The notes: generated by a model from the letters alone, not told the origin. Shown: positions 35,677 through 47,649, counted from the first letter of the stretch. The stretch is DNA of 64,000 nt from Crocodylus rhombifer (GCA_038503035.1 JAVSML010000032.1:62001-126000), one strand, 5' to 3'. Program-made: numbers and translations.

Positions 35677-38600
35677 TGAGTCCTCAGTTTAATTAGAAAA
35701 TTTAATTGGTTGGGGTTTGGGTTATTTTTTCCCCTTTAGAGCTGGCTGCAATAAACAGACTTTTCTCTTTCCCTTTCATCCTTCATTGGTTTGTAGTTCT
35801 GCATCTGCTCTCCTGGCATTGTCTCCACTAACGGCCATACTGATCAGGAAGCCAGAGCCAGGAGACAAATGAAGGCACTGGATTGATACCACAGATCACT
35901 CAGCCCCACATAACCAGCAATTGTTTCTTTTCTTTTACCTCTGGAGATGAGTTGAACACATTGTGTAACATTTATACAGTTCCACACACACTAATGTGCA
36001 CCTTTCGCTACCTGGTACAAATGGGGAAGATCAGGTTTATGCTCCTCACACCAAACAAAGAGAAATCTCCTATGGGAGTAGAAAAATATGCTTATTTCAA
36101 GAAAGGATGAGAAGCTAAATGTACGATTTTCTCTTTCCTTCCCGTTCTATGAGGGTACAGATAGCAGGTTTATGTGTTAGTGGTTCACATTTAATGCCTT
36201 CTTGTCCAATGATGTGATGGCAAGAAAGTGACCAAATCTATTTAACTAATAGCAGACTTAGGAAAATGTCTGGATGGGGAATTCCTCAGAACATGCATCC
36301 TTCTGCTTCTGTGTTTCAGAAGTAGGCACTAGCAACAATAGTCATGACACAAGCAGGGAAGTGGGGTGCTTCTCTTGTGAATGGTGGTACCTCAGGTCAA
36401 GTAGTTATGTCTCAGTTGTTCTCAGTACATGGGCCAGGTATGAATGAGTCATGGCATTTGTCACCTGTTCACATGAAGAATGGACAGGGGAAATTGACCT
36501 GTATTGAGTGCTTTTTCTCCAGGATTTAACAAAAAGGAGTTGAGTGAGCATAAGTTAAAGCATCGCCAGGAAATTCTAGTTCAAAGTGAATAACAGTGCA
36601 CTCCAACCATAGCCTTTATTACAGATGAGGTACATCACAGGGATGTATGTTGATCTGTGTGCATATAGGAGACACGCATCTTTTCACCCTTGCTGATAAT
36701 TTGTGATTCTCCTGAGAAGTTCTAGTCACCTATTAGTGATATTTGTGCATCCATGAGATAATATGAGACCTCTTTTCCTTTACAGATCTGCACTGGTTCT
36801 GTGGTGCCTTCTCCTCAACCCATCAGTATTCATTGCCTTCTTCCATGTTTGGATGACTTTTTATGGCACTTAACATAACATCTGTGGGCTTGTACATAGA
36901 ACAGGTGCAAATCTGCAGCTGCATCCCCTTCATTGGAGCACACAGGTCTGTGCCGAGTGGCTGATGCCTCCTGAATCTGGGGGAGCACCCACAGAAGCCA
37001 CCAATGGTGGTGGCCCTGTTGGGGGGGGGCACCAGCCCTACCAACGGCATCAGTGTCAGCCATCAGGGGGACACTGGCCCCATCGGGGGGGGGGCACGTG
37101 CACCCCTGTGCATGCCCTACCAGTTGCCTATGGGTCTGTGCATTTCCTGAGTTTGATGATAAAGGAAAAAATAGATCCCTGAATTTCTGTGCAAACATCA
37201 GTACCAATTTTTTCTACTGGTGGTTTTCTAAGATGAACCAGGCCTCCAAAATGTAATTATTCTTGCACATTGTGTGGATGAGATTCAGGCACAACCATCT
37301 TATGCTAAGCACATCCTACAATCTCTCTCTCCCCTCCCACCCTTCCCCCACTTAGAACATTAGAGGCAAGCTGGGATCAAGTTCAGTTTACTTTAATGTA
37401 TATCATTTCCAAATTGAAGTCTAATCTGCAGTCTTGTCCCCAGTGAGATACTCACTTTACCAATCCTGTAACTAAAGCTCATTGTTACAGCCATAAGAAT
37501 CAAATGTATCATTTTTCTAATGGATACTTTTGCTCATTTCACTTTTTTTTAAAAGCCTTCTTTAAACCACCTATATTTGTTAGGTCACACTCGGGCTTCC
37601 TATTCCAGCCTGCCTTTTTACTTTATTTCATTAAGTATACAGAGGTGGGGATATTAAAAATGTATCCCCTCCTCCAGATCCAAAACGTGTTTACCTCTCA
37701 GAAAGGCTAATATGAACAGTAACTGCAGACCTACGTTATCCAGTTTAGCATTTACATGGAAAACACTTTGAATGAAAAGTTAACCATCCTGTGTGTCCTT
37801 TATATGAATAATGGGCGCATCCAGTTACGTTCAGCAGAATCATTTTTATGTGTGGATATGGAAAATAGACCCTCATGCTTCAGGAAAGACATAAGCCAGC
37901 CAGTGACTGACATGATTTAAGAAGCTTCCCCTCTGGGTAAATATTCCATAACTGTCCACCATGCAGGTTCAAACACACCTTCCTTTGATGCCTTTTGATA
38001 CTGGTTACAGTTGGAGGATACTGGATTAAATATACCCAGTTAAATCTAGCATAGCAATTCCTATGCTGTTTCCCTAACATATTTAATCTAAATATTTAGC
38101 ACTAATTAAAGGTCCACAGGTCCTATTTTCCTATTTTCTCAGCATTCCTTTAATTTTACCCTTAATCAAACTGATTTTCCATTGCCCTGAGCCTCCTGGA
38201 GTTACTAACACCAATACAATGAGAGTGCCAGTCCGATGTGGTTCTCTCAAAACTACAGGCAGGGACACTAGAAAGGATTTTCTGTCTCCTCTGAAAGCAG
38301 ATGTGAGGGGTTTGCGTGGAAAGCTCTGGAGGGAGTGAAAGTTAGGAGAGGGCTCTCTGTGAGAAGAGGTAGACTGGAGGTCCCTGGTAGAGGTAGAGGG
38401 AGCTAGCTGTGATGGTGGGGAAGTTGTCCCTGGGGGATTTTCATAGAAATTTTGTGAGAGCAAGGCAGCAGTCTAAATCTAGGGTAAGGCTTTTGTCAAT
38501 TTTGCTTTGCCATATTCTGCTATCAAAGCATCTGTTCACTTTGTCTTTCCATATAATAAACCCTATTATTTTCTTCTGTTATTTGACCGATGTGCCTGTG

Positions 38601-38919
38601 GTAGCCTGTGATTTCTGAGCAAGTTAATAACTTAGGCATACCCATTTTGTGGAGTAGGGCACCAATAAGCTTACACAAACCTGAGATGTATCCCTGGCAG
38701 CACCCCAACACTCCCAGGTTTTATTCTCTACTCCCTCACTTTGCAGTGGTGTCAAGGGCTCTGCAAAATTCAGGAAATGAGAAAATCGGGTTCTTTGTTT
38801 CTATTATTTTAGCCATGTTTATTTAGTTGGTTTTAGAATGTAAGGGGGAAAAGGATGTTTTTCTACAAGGAAGGACAAAAACAGCTTTCAGAGCTTAGAC
38901 CTCAGTCCCTATTGTAGGT

Positions 38920-38940
38920 GGTGTTGTTGTTGTTGTTTCC
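38920..38940. repeat. (GTT)n short microsatellite
   Basis: GGTGTTGTTGTTGTTGTTT forms a short trinucleotide run immediately upstream of the GC-rich repeat element E1. Confidence 0.8.
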
Positions 38941-38984
38941 TACTTGCCCTATGTACTAGCACATAGAAACAAACTTTTGGAGGT

Positions 38985-39415
38985 ACCACCCAGAATAAAA
39001 AATCTTCTGTCAGCCTTATCAATCCAGCAAGGAAACCAAACAGGGCATGAATGCCATGTACCCCCAGAGGCTGGGTGGGGCATGACGAGCTCCCACAGGC
39101 AGCAGCAGTGAGAGCATGGCAGTGGTGAGCAGGGAGCTCCCGCAGGCAGCCGCAGCACTGTTGGCAGCAGGGAGAAGGGGGGTGAGTGCCGACCAGCAGT
39201 TGGCGACCATCCACAGATGCTGCCCGCAGCAGCAGCGGTGGCCAGCGGCAATCACGGACTGCCCACAGATACCATCGGCAGTGTCGGCAGTGAGGGGTAG
39301 GGTAGCAAGTTGCAACCAACACACAGGCGCTGCCGGCAGTGTCCACAGTGCCTTTTAACAGGGGGTGCCCCGCCATGCTCCAGGGGTGCAGGTGCACCTG
39401 TGGGTATCCCCTACG
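38985..39415 (+). repeat. GC-rich interspersed repeat, copy E1
   Basis: This block matches 48715-49125 read on the opposite strand. Shared ordered words include GAGCTCCCRCAGG, GCAACCATCCRCAGATGC, GTGTCGGCAG and GACTGCCCACAGATRCCA. Both copies keep an open frame over the most similar part (39116-39358 here) giving peptides with ELPQ, QLATI and DCPQ in the same order. The opposite strand also has a 225-codon open frame (38909-39586), but this has no recognisable domain. The repeat class is unknown. Borders are estimated from where similarity fades. Confidence 0.65.
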
Positions 39416-39765
39416 CATTGCCAATGAAGCAGGGAGACAACTCGCCACTCCACTTTCCCTCCTGCAACCATGGGAGCCAGTCCTAGCTCTTTTGCTATTG
39501 AAATTTCCCCTGCGTTTCTTCTTCTGGGGTTTGTTTGTTTTTTTGGTCAAGAGAATAGACTGGGAGCCAAGAGACAGGTGTTTCATTCTTGGTTAAGCCT
39601 TAGGCTTTCTGTAAGACTTTGACTGACTCACTTCTGGCTAGATCAAATGAAGGGATTTGGTGAGGCAATACCTAACTTTCAGGCACTTGGCTCTGAGAAC
39701 CCTGTGTTTTAGCCCTCCTTGGGCATGGTGAGAAGAGAGAAAGACACATACAGCCAGAATCCAGA

Positions 39766-40413
39766 ACACAGTATGAATATGAGCTGGCAGTGTGATATCA
39801 TAGCCAATACCCTGGCATGCATCAATCGATGCATCTCCAGCAAAACTAGGGAAGTGATTCTTCCACTCTACTTGGCATTGGTGAGACCACAGCTAGAGTA
39901 CTACATCCAGTACTGGGCACCACACTTCAACAAGGATGTGGTAAAGCTTGAGAGAGTCCAGAGAAGAGCCACCCGTATAATCAGAGACTTGCACAGTAAG
40001 CCATACAAGGAAAGGCTGAGAGACCTGGGACTCTTCAGCCTGAACAAGAGAAGGCTGAGAGGGGACTTGATACCAGCTTACCACCACATCATGGGTGTAC
40101 ATCCAGGGCTCAGTGAACAGCTGTTCACCAGGGCGCCTTTGGGGAAAACCAAGAGTAATGGCCACAAACTCCTGGAAGACTATTTTAGGCTCAACATTAG
40201 AAAAACCTCTTTACAGCTAGGGTGTCCCAACTGTGGAATAAGCTCCCTCCAGAGATGGTGCAATCACCTATCCTGGAAAACTTCAAGAGGAGACTAAACG
40301 GTTACCTTGCTAGGGTCACCTGACCCCCAGTTATCTTTCCTGCCTGGTGCAGGGGGCTGGACCTGATGATCTTCCAAGGTCCCTTCCAGCCTCACAATCT
40401 ATGAATCCATGAA
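39766..40413 (+). mobile_element. CR1 LINE 3' fragment (CR1-B)
   Basis: A 5'-truncated CR1 begins within the reverse-transcriptase connection at the NMSWQCD residues and reads through CINRCISSKTREVILPLYLA, LVRPQLEYYIQYWAPHF, ERVQRRATRIIRDL and RLRDLGLFSLNKRRLRGDLI in one frame to a stop at 40295-40297. The 3' UTR follows, with GGGTCACCTGACCCC and CTGATGATCTTCCAAGGTCC, and the end ATGAATCCATGAA. The frame over this fragment is intact apart from truncation. A small shift near 40230 replaces the expected C-terminal residues. Confidence 0.92.
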
Positions 40414-43000
40414 AACTCTGAGAGGAAAGCTGCTAGTTTCAGCCAGTGGGAAACCCTGAGCACACTTGAACATCTTGTATCCCAGTGCATGCTTTACCAT
40501 TCTCTGGGCCAGAATGCAGAAAAGCACCTACACACTTTCAAAGGATTCAGCTGGGCTTGTTCCTTTCATTTAAGCATGGGTGGAACCCCCTTTTCTGAAT
40601 AGATTAATAATTAGAGCTTTCACACAGATTTTTGGAAAGCCAGCTACAATTTCTTCTTTCTGAAGGTTCAGGCCCACATCTACTACTTCCCACAAAAGTG
40701 CCCTTGCCGTAGTCTCTAGGTTCTTATGGACATGGAACTCTCCACCGTTCTTGTTGAAGTTGGTTCAGTGGACAGCCAACACCTTAAGATTCATTAGGGC
40801 AGAAGAGGCTGAATGGGAGTCTGAATCTCTAGCTTAATAGGAAGGTTGCCGTCCTAGGACAGAAGGGGAGTCCTGGGTTCCAGCCTCTGCTTCCAAGATG
40901 TTTTTTTTTATTTTATATAAAAATGACATTGGATAAATTGTGCTAAACTTGATTTTTAAGAATGAGAAAGTAGTCTAGGGTACTGGAAAAGCCTGATATT
41001 GAAAGAAAGATTATACTGTGATACTTCTAAGACTTATATTAGTTGTGTGCAAAGATTCAGATAGCTAAACTTGCAGTTTTCTGAACAAGGGTTCTTCTTT
41101 TGTCTATATTTAAGGAAAGTAGATTTGCTGTGATAGGTAGTAAGCCTGAGTTTGGAGAAGTTCTCTCCAACTCCTATTCCCTCAGACAATGAAGGTCAAA
41201 AGAAAGCTGTAGAAATGACCATTTGGGTCTCCAGAAGGGAGGAAGATTCCAAGTCCTGAAATCATTTCCCAACAAACATGCGCATCAGAACTATTTAACG
41301 CATTTTCCCAAGCAGATTGTTCTGCCACTTTATCTGTTTCCCTTAATATTGACTGCCATTTACAAAGAATTGTCAGCAGTGCTTTGCTCTAAAACTAAAT
41401 GTGACAACATTTGGTGCAATTTATATTTCTAACTGAAACTTTAAGCTTTTTATACTCACTGATCCTTCAATATTTGTAGTCCCAACAGTAATACCATCTA
41501 CTCCAACAACCTCAACGTACATAAGAAAAAGGCAATCTTTCCCCAATGCACACACAATTTTAAACATTCTAATAAGGAAATTAACTGTTGAGTGTTACAG
41601 AATAGATCTAATCTTATTAATTCAACAACAAATGAAGCCCAGGACATCCCCTGAGGCCATGGATTAATGACCGGGAAGGTGGAGCTGGTGACCTGAAGCA
41701 AAGCCAAGTGCCATTAACCCCAGCCAGTCATTATTTAATCCCCATGGAAATGTTCCACACAACATTCATTACCGCTTTGATAAAACGAAAAGAATAAATG
41801 GGCATATGGGTTTGGTGCACAGATGATGCCATTTCAACTCGTATGTGCAAGGCTGTCCAAAAGAATTAATACCCTGCATATTAACCAATCAGGTTGCCTG
41901 CATCACCTCGTAACATTCCATTCATCTTACAGCCTCTCTTACAATCCAAGCTGACTGGTGGATACATAATTAAAATGAATTAATGATCTGAAGCAGAAAC
42001 TGTGTTTAATGAAGCCCCACTCAGACTTATGCACTGATGCCAGCACTGTTTGCCTACAAATATGTACCAACCCTCTGTGTATAAAAGAGTTGGCTACCTG
42101 TTCTTTCCTCCTTTCTTATTCTCTAAGCAAGGTAGCACTAACATACTAGATGTGCAACTTCAGAACTGCTCACACCTCCTGGACGGGTGGTGCAGATCAG
42201 TAAAAGAGCTAAGCCAGATCTGCCAACCTGTATTTGTTTCAACCTCTCTTTTTTCTAACTTCAGCAATTGTTCACTTACTAGATGTAAACCCAGCTCAAA
42301 ACTGCCTCATGTTTCATCAGGGGAGGTCATTTTCCAGTCCAAGTTTTACACCCCAGTTTTGTTCCTGTGTTTAGGCAAAAGCTGGGAAGTCTTTAAAAGC
42401 CTCCACTGTTTTCAACTGCTGTCCTCCCAGAAAAGAGAAATAGGTGGTGGTGGTGGTGGTGGTGGTGATGATAGTAGTGGTAGCTGTAATAATAATAAGA
42501 AGAAGAAGAAAGTAAGGACCTACTCCTGTTCTCATTAAACTCAGTGGGAGTTTTGTGCTTTGATTCAGTGTGAAAAACCTCAGACCCTAAACAGGTAAGA
42601 GAAAACGGAAAAGTAGTAAGTCCTTTCTCTCTGCTGTACATAACAGAAAATGGGAAAGATTACACAGCTATCAAAAAGAAAAACAAACAAGGATTCAAAA
42701 GCAAATAATGCCCACACAAATGTAATGTGTTTGTGGAGTCCCTTACTCACATTGGTGAAGAATTACTCTGTGGAGTAAACCCAATGGGACTAGCCAATGG
42801 AATAAGGGCTGGCCAAAGGAAGGGACAGATTGAAAAAAAAGCCTCATATTTCATCTATCCCCACTCCTTGATCCATAGCTCACCTGATATCGGTCCCAAT
42901 CCCATGAGATGATTAAGTATTGTATGCTTCTCCTTTCCCAGCCCCTTCCTCATGCATGAACCTCACTGTTCTATTTTTGCTCATATCATCCCCATTTTGA
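40414..43000. other. Unique sequence, candidate conserved element, microsatellite
   Basis: No gene recognised. 41550-42020 is repeat-free and rich in homeodomain-like ATTA/TTAATGA words and a CCAATCA box, and is discussed as a possible regulatory element. The 162-codon frame at 42050-42538 ends in translations of the trinucleotide run and is not supported as a gene. Confidence 0.4.
42443..42512. repeat. Compound trinucleotide microsatellite
   Basis: The tract starts with (GGT)n for about eight units, passes through GATGATAGTAGTGG, and continues as (AAT)n and then (AAG)n to about 42512. It is an ordinary compound microsatellite. Confidence 0.95.
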
Positions 43001-44092
43001 GGTGATGCCTTCTATTCCTTCTTAAGACTTGGCCTTCATCTGTGATTTCCAAGTATAAATGAGGTGACTTCTCTTTGATTGCTGTGGGTTTAACAGGCCA
43101 GTGTCCATCTTGCCAAATTCACACAGAATGTTTGCTTTTTTAACCGTGGAAGTGGCCTTTATTGTAATTATGCATTTGTTTATACTCTTCCAGTCTTTTC
43201 TGCGCTATTCCAGACTCCTTTGTTACCGTCATACCTGGCCCACATCAGATAGTCAAGTTTTTATATGCCTGTTGTAAGGAAATTCCACGGGTGACTTCCC
43301 ACATTGCAGTGGTTTAACTCTGTGGTTGAATAGAACCAAGCAGGGATCTTTTCCTTCCTTGTTTGCTTTTTTCAGCAGATTCTTAATAATGAAGACTCTA
43401 CGTTCTGCTAACCCATTGCCTTGAGGGTATTTGGGACTGGATATCTCATGATGCAAGTCATGCATTTGAGCAGTCTCAAAATTCCCTATTCTTAAACTGT
43501 GGTCAATAATTACAGTTCTTGCTGTGCAAATATAGATTTAATATGCTTGCCAATTGTCATTGCTGTAGTATCTTCAAGCATCGCTACTTCTGGAAAACTA
43601 ATATGGTCATGCATCATAATCAGTTGGTAAAGTCTTCCCAAAGTGAACTGGTCAATTCCTACTTTGTCCCATGGAATCGCAAGTTGCTTATGGGGTATCA
43701 TGGTTCTTTTTGTCAGACATCCCTCTACTTCTGACATACTCCACACCCCCTCACCATGTCTTTACTATTATCTAGACAGCTGGGGCCAAAAGACTTCACC
43801 TCTATATATGCTTTTGATTGAATCATTCCAAGAGGTTCTTTATATATTTGTTCCAAATTTTTCCTTCTCATCACTGCAGGAATCACAACCTGTGGAGTCT
43901 TCATGGGTATTCCTGAGATTATTGTTACTGTGGTCTGAAATTTGATATTTGTCTTTATTCGGCTTAAGGTTGTTAGCCCTTGCAGTATCCAGTATAGTCA
44001 TTCTTGATATCATTGCTGATGTTCAATGGCGCTAATGCCCCAAATTATTGTGTCATTAACACAGACCTTCACACTTGCTAGACTATCTAGCA

Positions 44093-44308
44093 CAGTGGTT
44101 TTCAACCTTTTTTCATTTGTAGACCCCTAAAAAATTTTGATTGGAGGTATGGACCCCTTTGGAAATTTCAAAAGGAGGTGCAGATGCCTTTGTATTGTGA
44201 ATGTAGGTATTCACATATTTTTGATTGATCATAGTTATCTTCTGTGAACCCCTTAAACATAGTCTGTGGACCCCAAGGGGTCTGGGGACCACAAGTTGAA
44301 AACCACTG
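44093..44308. mobile_element. hAT-type MITE, 216 bp, inserted in gypsy pol
   Basis: Terminal inverted repeats CAGTGGTTTTCAACCTTTTT and, from the right end, CAGTGGTTTTCAACTTGTGG are of the common vertebrate hAT type. The flanks ATCTAGCA (44085-44092) and CTCTAGCA (44309-44316) match at 7 of 8 bases. The interior has repeated GACCCC / GGGGTC words and no frame. It interrupts the reverse-transcriptase remnant between the TFNTLF segment and the VNDT active-site segment. Confidence 0.88.
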
Positions 44309-44721
44309 CTCTAGCATCTGTCTCTTGTGGTGAAATGCTTCTGGAGTTGAACGTAGTCCAAAAAGCCATCTTAGAAAGCAGGACTTTCCAAATGAATAGT
44401 GTGTTAAAGGTGCAGATTTTGGAGCTCTTTGTGTCCATGGGAACCCATCAAAATCCTGCTGACATATCTAGTTTTCTGAAGGATTTGAGCCTATTTATAG
44501 CCATAATACCCTTCCCTTTTCCTGACAGTTACCAGGGAATGGACCAAGTCTGGTTGTTGCTCTCTTCTCCTAATTACATTATTTATGGCTATGTCTTGTA
44601 GCTCTTCTTTTAGTCTTTTTCTGAAGGCATATGGAACTTTTTGTGTGTCATATGTCATTAGTTCTACATCTTCTCTTAACTGAATTTTGTATGTCACTGG
44701 GAGATGCTCATTGCCTCTGAA

Positions 44722-44897
44722 CAGTCGCCGAGGATGCAGCTGGGCACCTGGGGCACAGGGGCAGTGGTGACTTCCAGTTGCTACCTGATTGCAATTGTGA
44801 TTGTACAACAACCAACAGCAGCTGGGGGGGATTTTTGCCCCTCCCCAAGTTGGGAGCACCTGGAACAGTTGTACCAATGGCCCCGCCCTAGTTACAC
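44722..44897. mobile_element. 176-bp insertion with 13-bp target duplication
   Basis: CATTGCCTCTGAA (44709-44721) and CATTGCCTGTGAA (44898-44910) flank the block and differ at one base. In the gypsy frame these encode FTGNG and FRGNE, so removing the block restores a normal protease-RT linker, which shows it is an insertion. The block is GC-rich with TGGGCACCTGGGGCACAGGG and, at the right edge, GGCCCCGCCCTAGTTACAC. A 13-bp duplication suits LINE-driven retroposition (SINE or truncated LINE), but no polymerase III boxes or A-rich tail are obvious. Class unknown. Confidence 0.65.
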
Positions 44898-45689
44898 CAT
44901 TGCCTGTGAATACCTTTTCAGATGATGCTAATTGTGATTTCAAATTTGGTTCAGTGCCGTCTTTCAACCTGTCTATGATATACTTCCTCTTCATGAAACC
45001 AAGTACTTTACATGTGTATAAGCCCAAAACTGCTTGCTTGGCTCTGCGTACCACCACATACTCTTATTCTATTGTTTTATCTTTGTATCTAAGAGTCAGG
45101 GTATGTTTTCTGTCACTGGAATCATCCCTCCATTATAGTTTTTCACAGACCTTTACATATGTCTATTTCAGTTTCTGTGAGTACATTTACTTAAACCCCC
45201 ATATTTGTCTTGTAAGTAACATGCCATTCATCTGCATTTTAGTTAGCCAATCTTTCAAGTTTTTGGGCTCTTCTTGAATCATGCTCAGGAGCACCTCTTC
45301 TCCCACACCTGAGTTTGTTTCTAAACTTTAAATAATATACATATGTTTTCCTAATTTCTCTGCACATTTTAGTATAATGGCTCGGCTTATTACAACTTCT
45401 GCATATTTGCCCAAATGATAGGGACTTTCTATACCCATACGGGTTGCCACAATTTGTTTATTGCCTTGCACATGACTGTGCTGCTCAGCTTAATTTTTTA
45501 AGAGGTTTCTTTTACTGGTTTAGTGATTGCACTTAAAGTCCTCTCTGGTGTGTCGTCTTCTACACTTTTTATAGTCCTCTCTTGTCTGTCTTCCCTTACA
45601 CTTTTTTCTGCTTGTTTGGCAACTTGGTATATGCGTATTATGTTTTCTACTGTCAGGTCCCTCACTGTGGGTAGAAACGGATGTCACCT

Positions 45690-46865
45690 TTCCTCACCTT
45701 TGTGCATCATAGAAAAGTGTACAGTGGTACAAAGGTGAAGCAAACAGATATCCATAACCTTTGTTGTGCCACAAGTGTCCAAAATTTGTGGTGGTGACAA
45801 AGGTAGTATTTATTCAAGTGGATGTCTGTTTGCTGGTGGCAGGAGAGCAGAGACAGCCAGAACTGTCCATACTCTCCACCCACCCTTGGCAGGTGCTCCA
45901 GATGCTTGAGGGGCCTCATACAGTGTACTCCAGGGAATTCCCAGGCAGGAATGAGCCCCTCAAGCTCCTGGAGCACCTGCCTGGCTTTCCTCCCTTTCAG
46001 AGACGTACCATGAGAAATCTTGGGGCATGTCTCAGTAAATAGAGAAAGCTAGGGTTTCCCCACTTACGGAGACACCCCAGTGCTTCATGCAGGGACTGAT
46101 CCCATTCTGACCAGTGCTGAGGCAGGGATTAGCATGGGCCCTGGCAAGGAGGCACAACACAGGAGACAGAGAATCCCTGGCTCTCTCACTGCCCTACACC
46201 TTCATGCAGGACCCATGCTGACCCATGCCTCCAGTAAAGCACAGGTCAGCATGGGATGAGCCACAGCATGGAGTGCTGGCAATTCTCCAGCTCCCATTAC
46301 TTTCAGGGACACATCTCGTTAAGCCAGGAAGGCCTGGGCTTTCCCACATAAGGAGATGTGTTGGAAAGATTGCAGAGATGTGTCTCTTTAAGAAAGGGAT
46401 GCCTGGGGTTCCCCGCTTAAGGAGACATGACAGAGAGATCTTGTGGGGGTAAAAGAGACATTCCCCTAAGAGGAACAGGAACCGGAGAATTCCCAGTGCC
46501 TTTTGCCTCCATGCTGCAACCCACCCCACACTGACCCATGCCTCCACACAGGTCATCATGGTTAAGTTCCAGCATGGAGGCACAAGGCGCCAAGAATTCC
46601 CTGGCTGCCACACCGCCTAGTGCTTCCTTGCCAGGACTCACACTGACCTGTGCTCCATCCAGAGGGTTAGGTCAGCATGGTGCCCAACAAGGAGACATAG
46701 GCCAGCAAGGAAAACAGGGAATCCCCTGGCAAAGAGAACATGTCGCCTTTTGTCCCACATCAGACGCCTGCCCAATGTGAGACAAGAGGTGACATGTTTC
46801 ACCCAAAAAAGCAGATCAGCTGTGGTGAGACATGTCATGCCACAGCTGATCCACTCTGGTTTGGT
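45690..46865. mobile_element. GC-rich composite insertion in gypsy gag
   Basis: Gag residues ending SYYLEAINRP-like on one side and TVRDLTVENI on the other show that this block was inserted into gag. The interior has recurring words: CACTGACCCATGCCTCC or close variants about three times, GGTCAGCATGG three times, and CTTAAGGAGACATG or its inverted forms several times. The right end has CAGATCAGCTGTGG followed by the inverted CCACAGCTGATCC (about 46813-46852). There is no domain-bearing frame. Ends and target duplication were not resolved. A non-autonomous DNA transposon is a reasonable guess. Confidence 0.5.
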
Positions 46866-47059
46866 GAGGTCTGTTTATAGCCTCTCAGTAATAGCTCAGG
46901 GACTTTTTATTGTAACATCCCAGGACTACTTGGTCCTTAATACGGCTGTCTGTGAACACTTCATTTCATAGGACTGACTTTTTAGTTTCAGGTCAGTGAA
47001 AAACATCTCCACTGTTACTTGCCCTTTTGTATTCTCATCCTGAACATCTCTTTCATAAA

Positions 47060-47276
47060 CAGAGATCCTAGTTTTCTCTGATTAAAAAAAAAGTCCCCAA
47101 TGTTTGGATTTAAAAAAGTAACCCCAAATCCATATTTTTCCATGACTAAAGAGGAACATCTCTATATATTTATTAGTGGTGTTTCATTTTAATCACGGAA
47201 AAATGTAGATTTCGGGTTACTTTTTTTAATCTGAAAATTGCAGATTATTTTTTATCAGAGAAAACCAGGATCCCTG
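47060..47276. mobile_element. hAT-like MITE, 217 bp (same ends as 10851-12233)
   Basis: The left end CAGAGATCCTAGTTTTCTCT and right end CAGGGATCCTGGTTTTCTCT (reverse complement) are terminal repeats of the family seen at 10851. Both are followed by GATTAAAAAAA / GATAAAAAATA tracts, and the arms remain similar inward (AATCTGAAAATTGCAG against inverted counterparts). The flanking octamers TTCATAAA and CTCACAAG match at 5 of 8. It is inserted in the gypsy gag remnant. Confidence 0.75.
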
Positions 47277-47634
47277 CTCACAAGTACTGACAATATGTTT
47301 TCTAAGAATACAATGATTGTTAAACATTTTCATTATTCTTGCACCCTTTTTCTCTTTTCTTTCTCTCCCCTCTGCGTGGTAGATATTATACATACTCAGT
47401 GGTCTGTTGCTTGCAACTGTTAAAGAGCAGAGCAGCCTTTCACTTTTCCTTTAATTTATCTGTCCCTGTGGCTCTCATATACAGCTAAAATTGCCGTCTG
47501 AACCTTTTCTAACCATTTTTCCAACATCCCCCTTGATTCTCAAGGGCTGTGAGGGGCTTACTCACATTGTCACAGGCTCTGTAGTAGCCATGTCTGTTAT
47601 CTCTTTTACTGGGTCTTCCAGCATGTTGTAGCTT

Positions 47635-47649
47635 CCACTCCTGGTACCA
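47635..47649 (-). other. Gypsy primer-binding site, tRNA-Leu(UAA) type
   Basis: On the minus strand the 15-mer TGGTACCAGGAGTGG follows the LTR with no gap. It is complementary to the 3' end CCACTCCTGGTA plus CCA of vertebrate tRNA-Leu(UAA), as recalled. This fixes the orientation of the element and the inner edge of the 5' LTR. Confidence 0.8.

Larger units (their letters stand above)
32752..38960. other. Mostly unique sequence with minor repeats
   Basis: No gene recognised. The interval includes a GC-rich transposon-end-like stretch (34465-34660), a (GA)n run (35638-35671) and a G/C-run-rich patch at 36955-37140, with GGGGGGGGG tracts and ACGTGCACCCCTGTGCATG, that may be distantly related to element E1. 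The remaining sequence is AT-rich without protein or RNA features. Confidence 0.4.
43010..45230 (-). pseudogene. Gypsy pol remnant: protease end, RT, integrase
   Basis: The protease C-terminus is seen as VVVRRAKQAVLGLYTCKVLG (about 44998-45057), the usual hydrophobic-LG segment after the catalytic part, which itself is not recognisable. The RT start is TYKIQLREDVELMTYD leading to KVPYAFRKRLKEEL (near 44600-44690). The RT middle has TFNTLF (near 44400), and the active-site region VNDTIIWG (near 44040) lacks the second Asp of the usual pair. RNase H is absent. The integrase zinc domain follows: VVIPAVMRRKNLEQIYKEPL to GCGVCQK (43740-43890). The core has VGIDQFTL (near 43650), IIDH (near 43505) and PQGNGLAERR (near 43400), so the D, D and E positions remain. 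A C-terminal chromo-like or GPF-type stretch runs to about 43010. Confidence 0.8.
45300..47591 (-). pseudogene. Gypsy gag remnant with zinc knuckle
   Basis: A candidate start codon lies at 47589-47591, just after the primer site (MATTEPVTM). Recognisable pieces are PLRIKGDVGKM (near 47540), SLTVASNRPLSMYNIYHAEG (near 47400), FTDLKLKSQSYEM (near 46990), KDQVVLGCYNKKSLSYY (near 46930) and LTVENIIRIYQVAKQAEKSV (near 45640). All follow the capsid region order of Ty3/gypsy gag. A perfect CX2CX4HX4C knuckle, CRSCNKPSHYTKMC, is encoded at 45362-45403. The frame is interrupted by two insertions (47060-47276 and about 45690-46865) and several stops. Gag would package element RNA. Confidence 0.8.

Noticed and set aside
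36955..37140. Third copy of repeat E
   Set aside because: Shares G-runs and a GTGCACCCCTGTGCATGCCC-type phrase with E1, but the similarity is too short to claim homology.
38909..39586. 225-codon minus-strand frame
   Set aside because: Lies antisense over repeat E1, Cys- and Ala-rich by composition only. Two other frames are open over the same bases.
42050..42538. 162-codon frame with poly-Gly, poly-Asn and poly-Lys end
   Set aside because: The tail is the translation of a compound microsatellite and the rest resembles no protein family.
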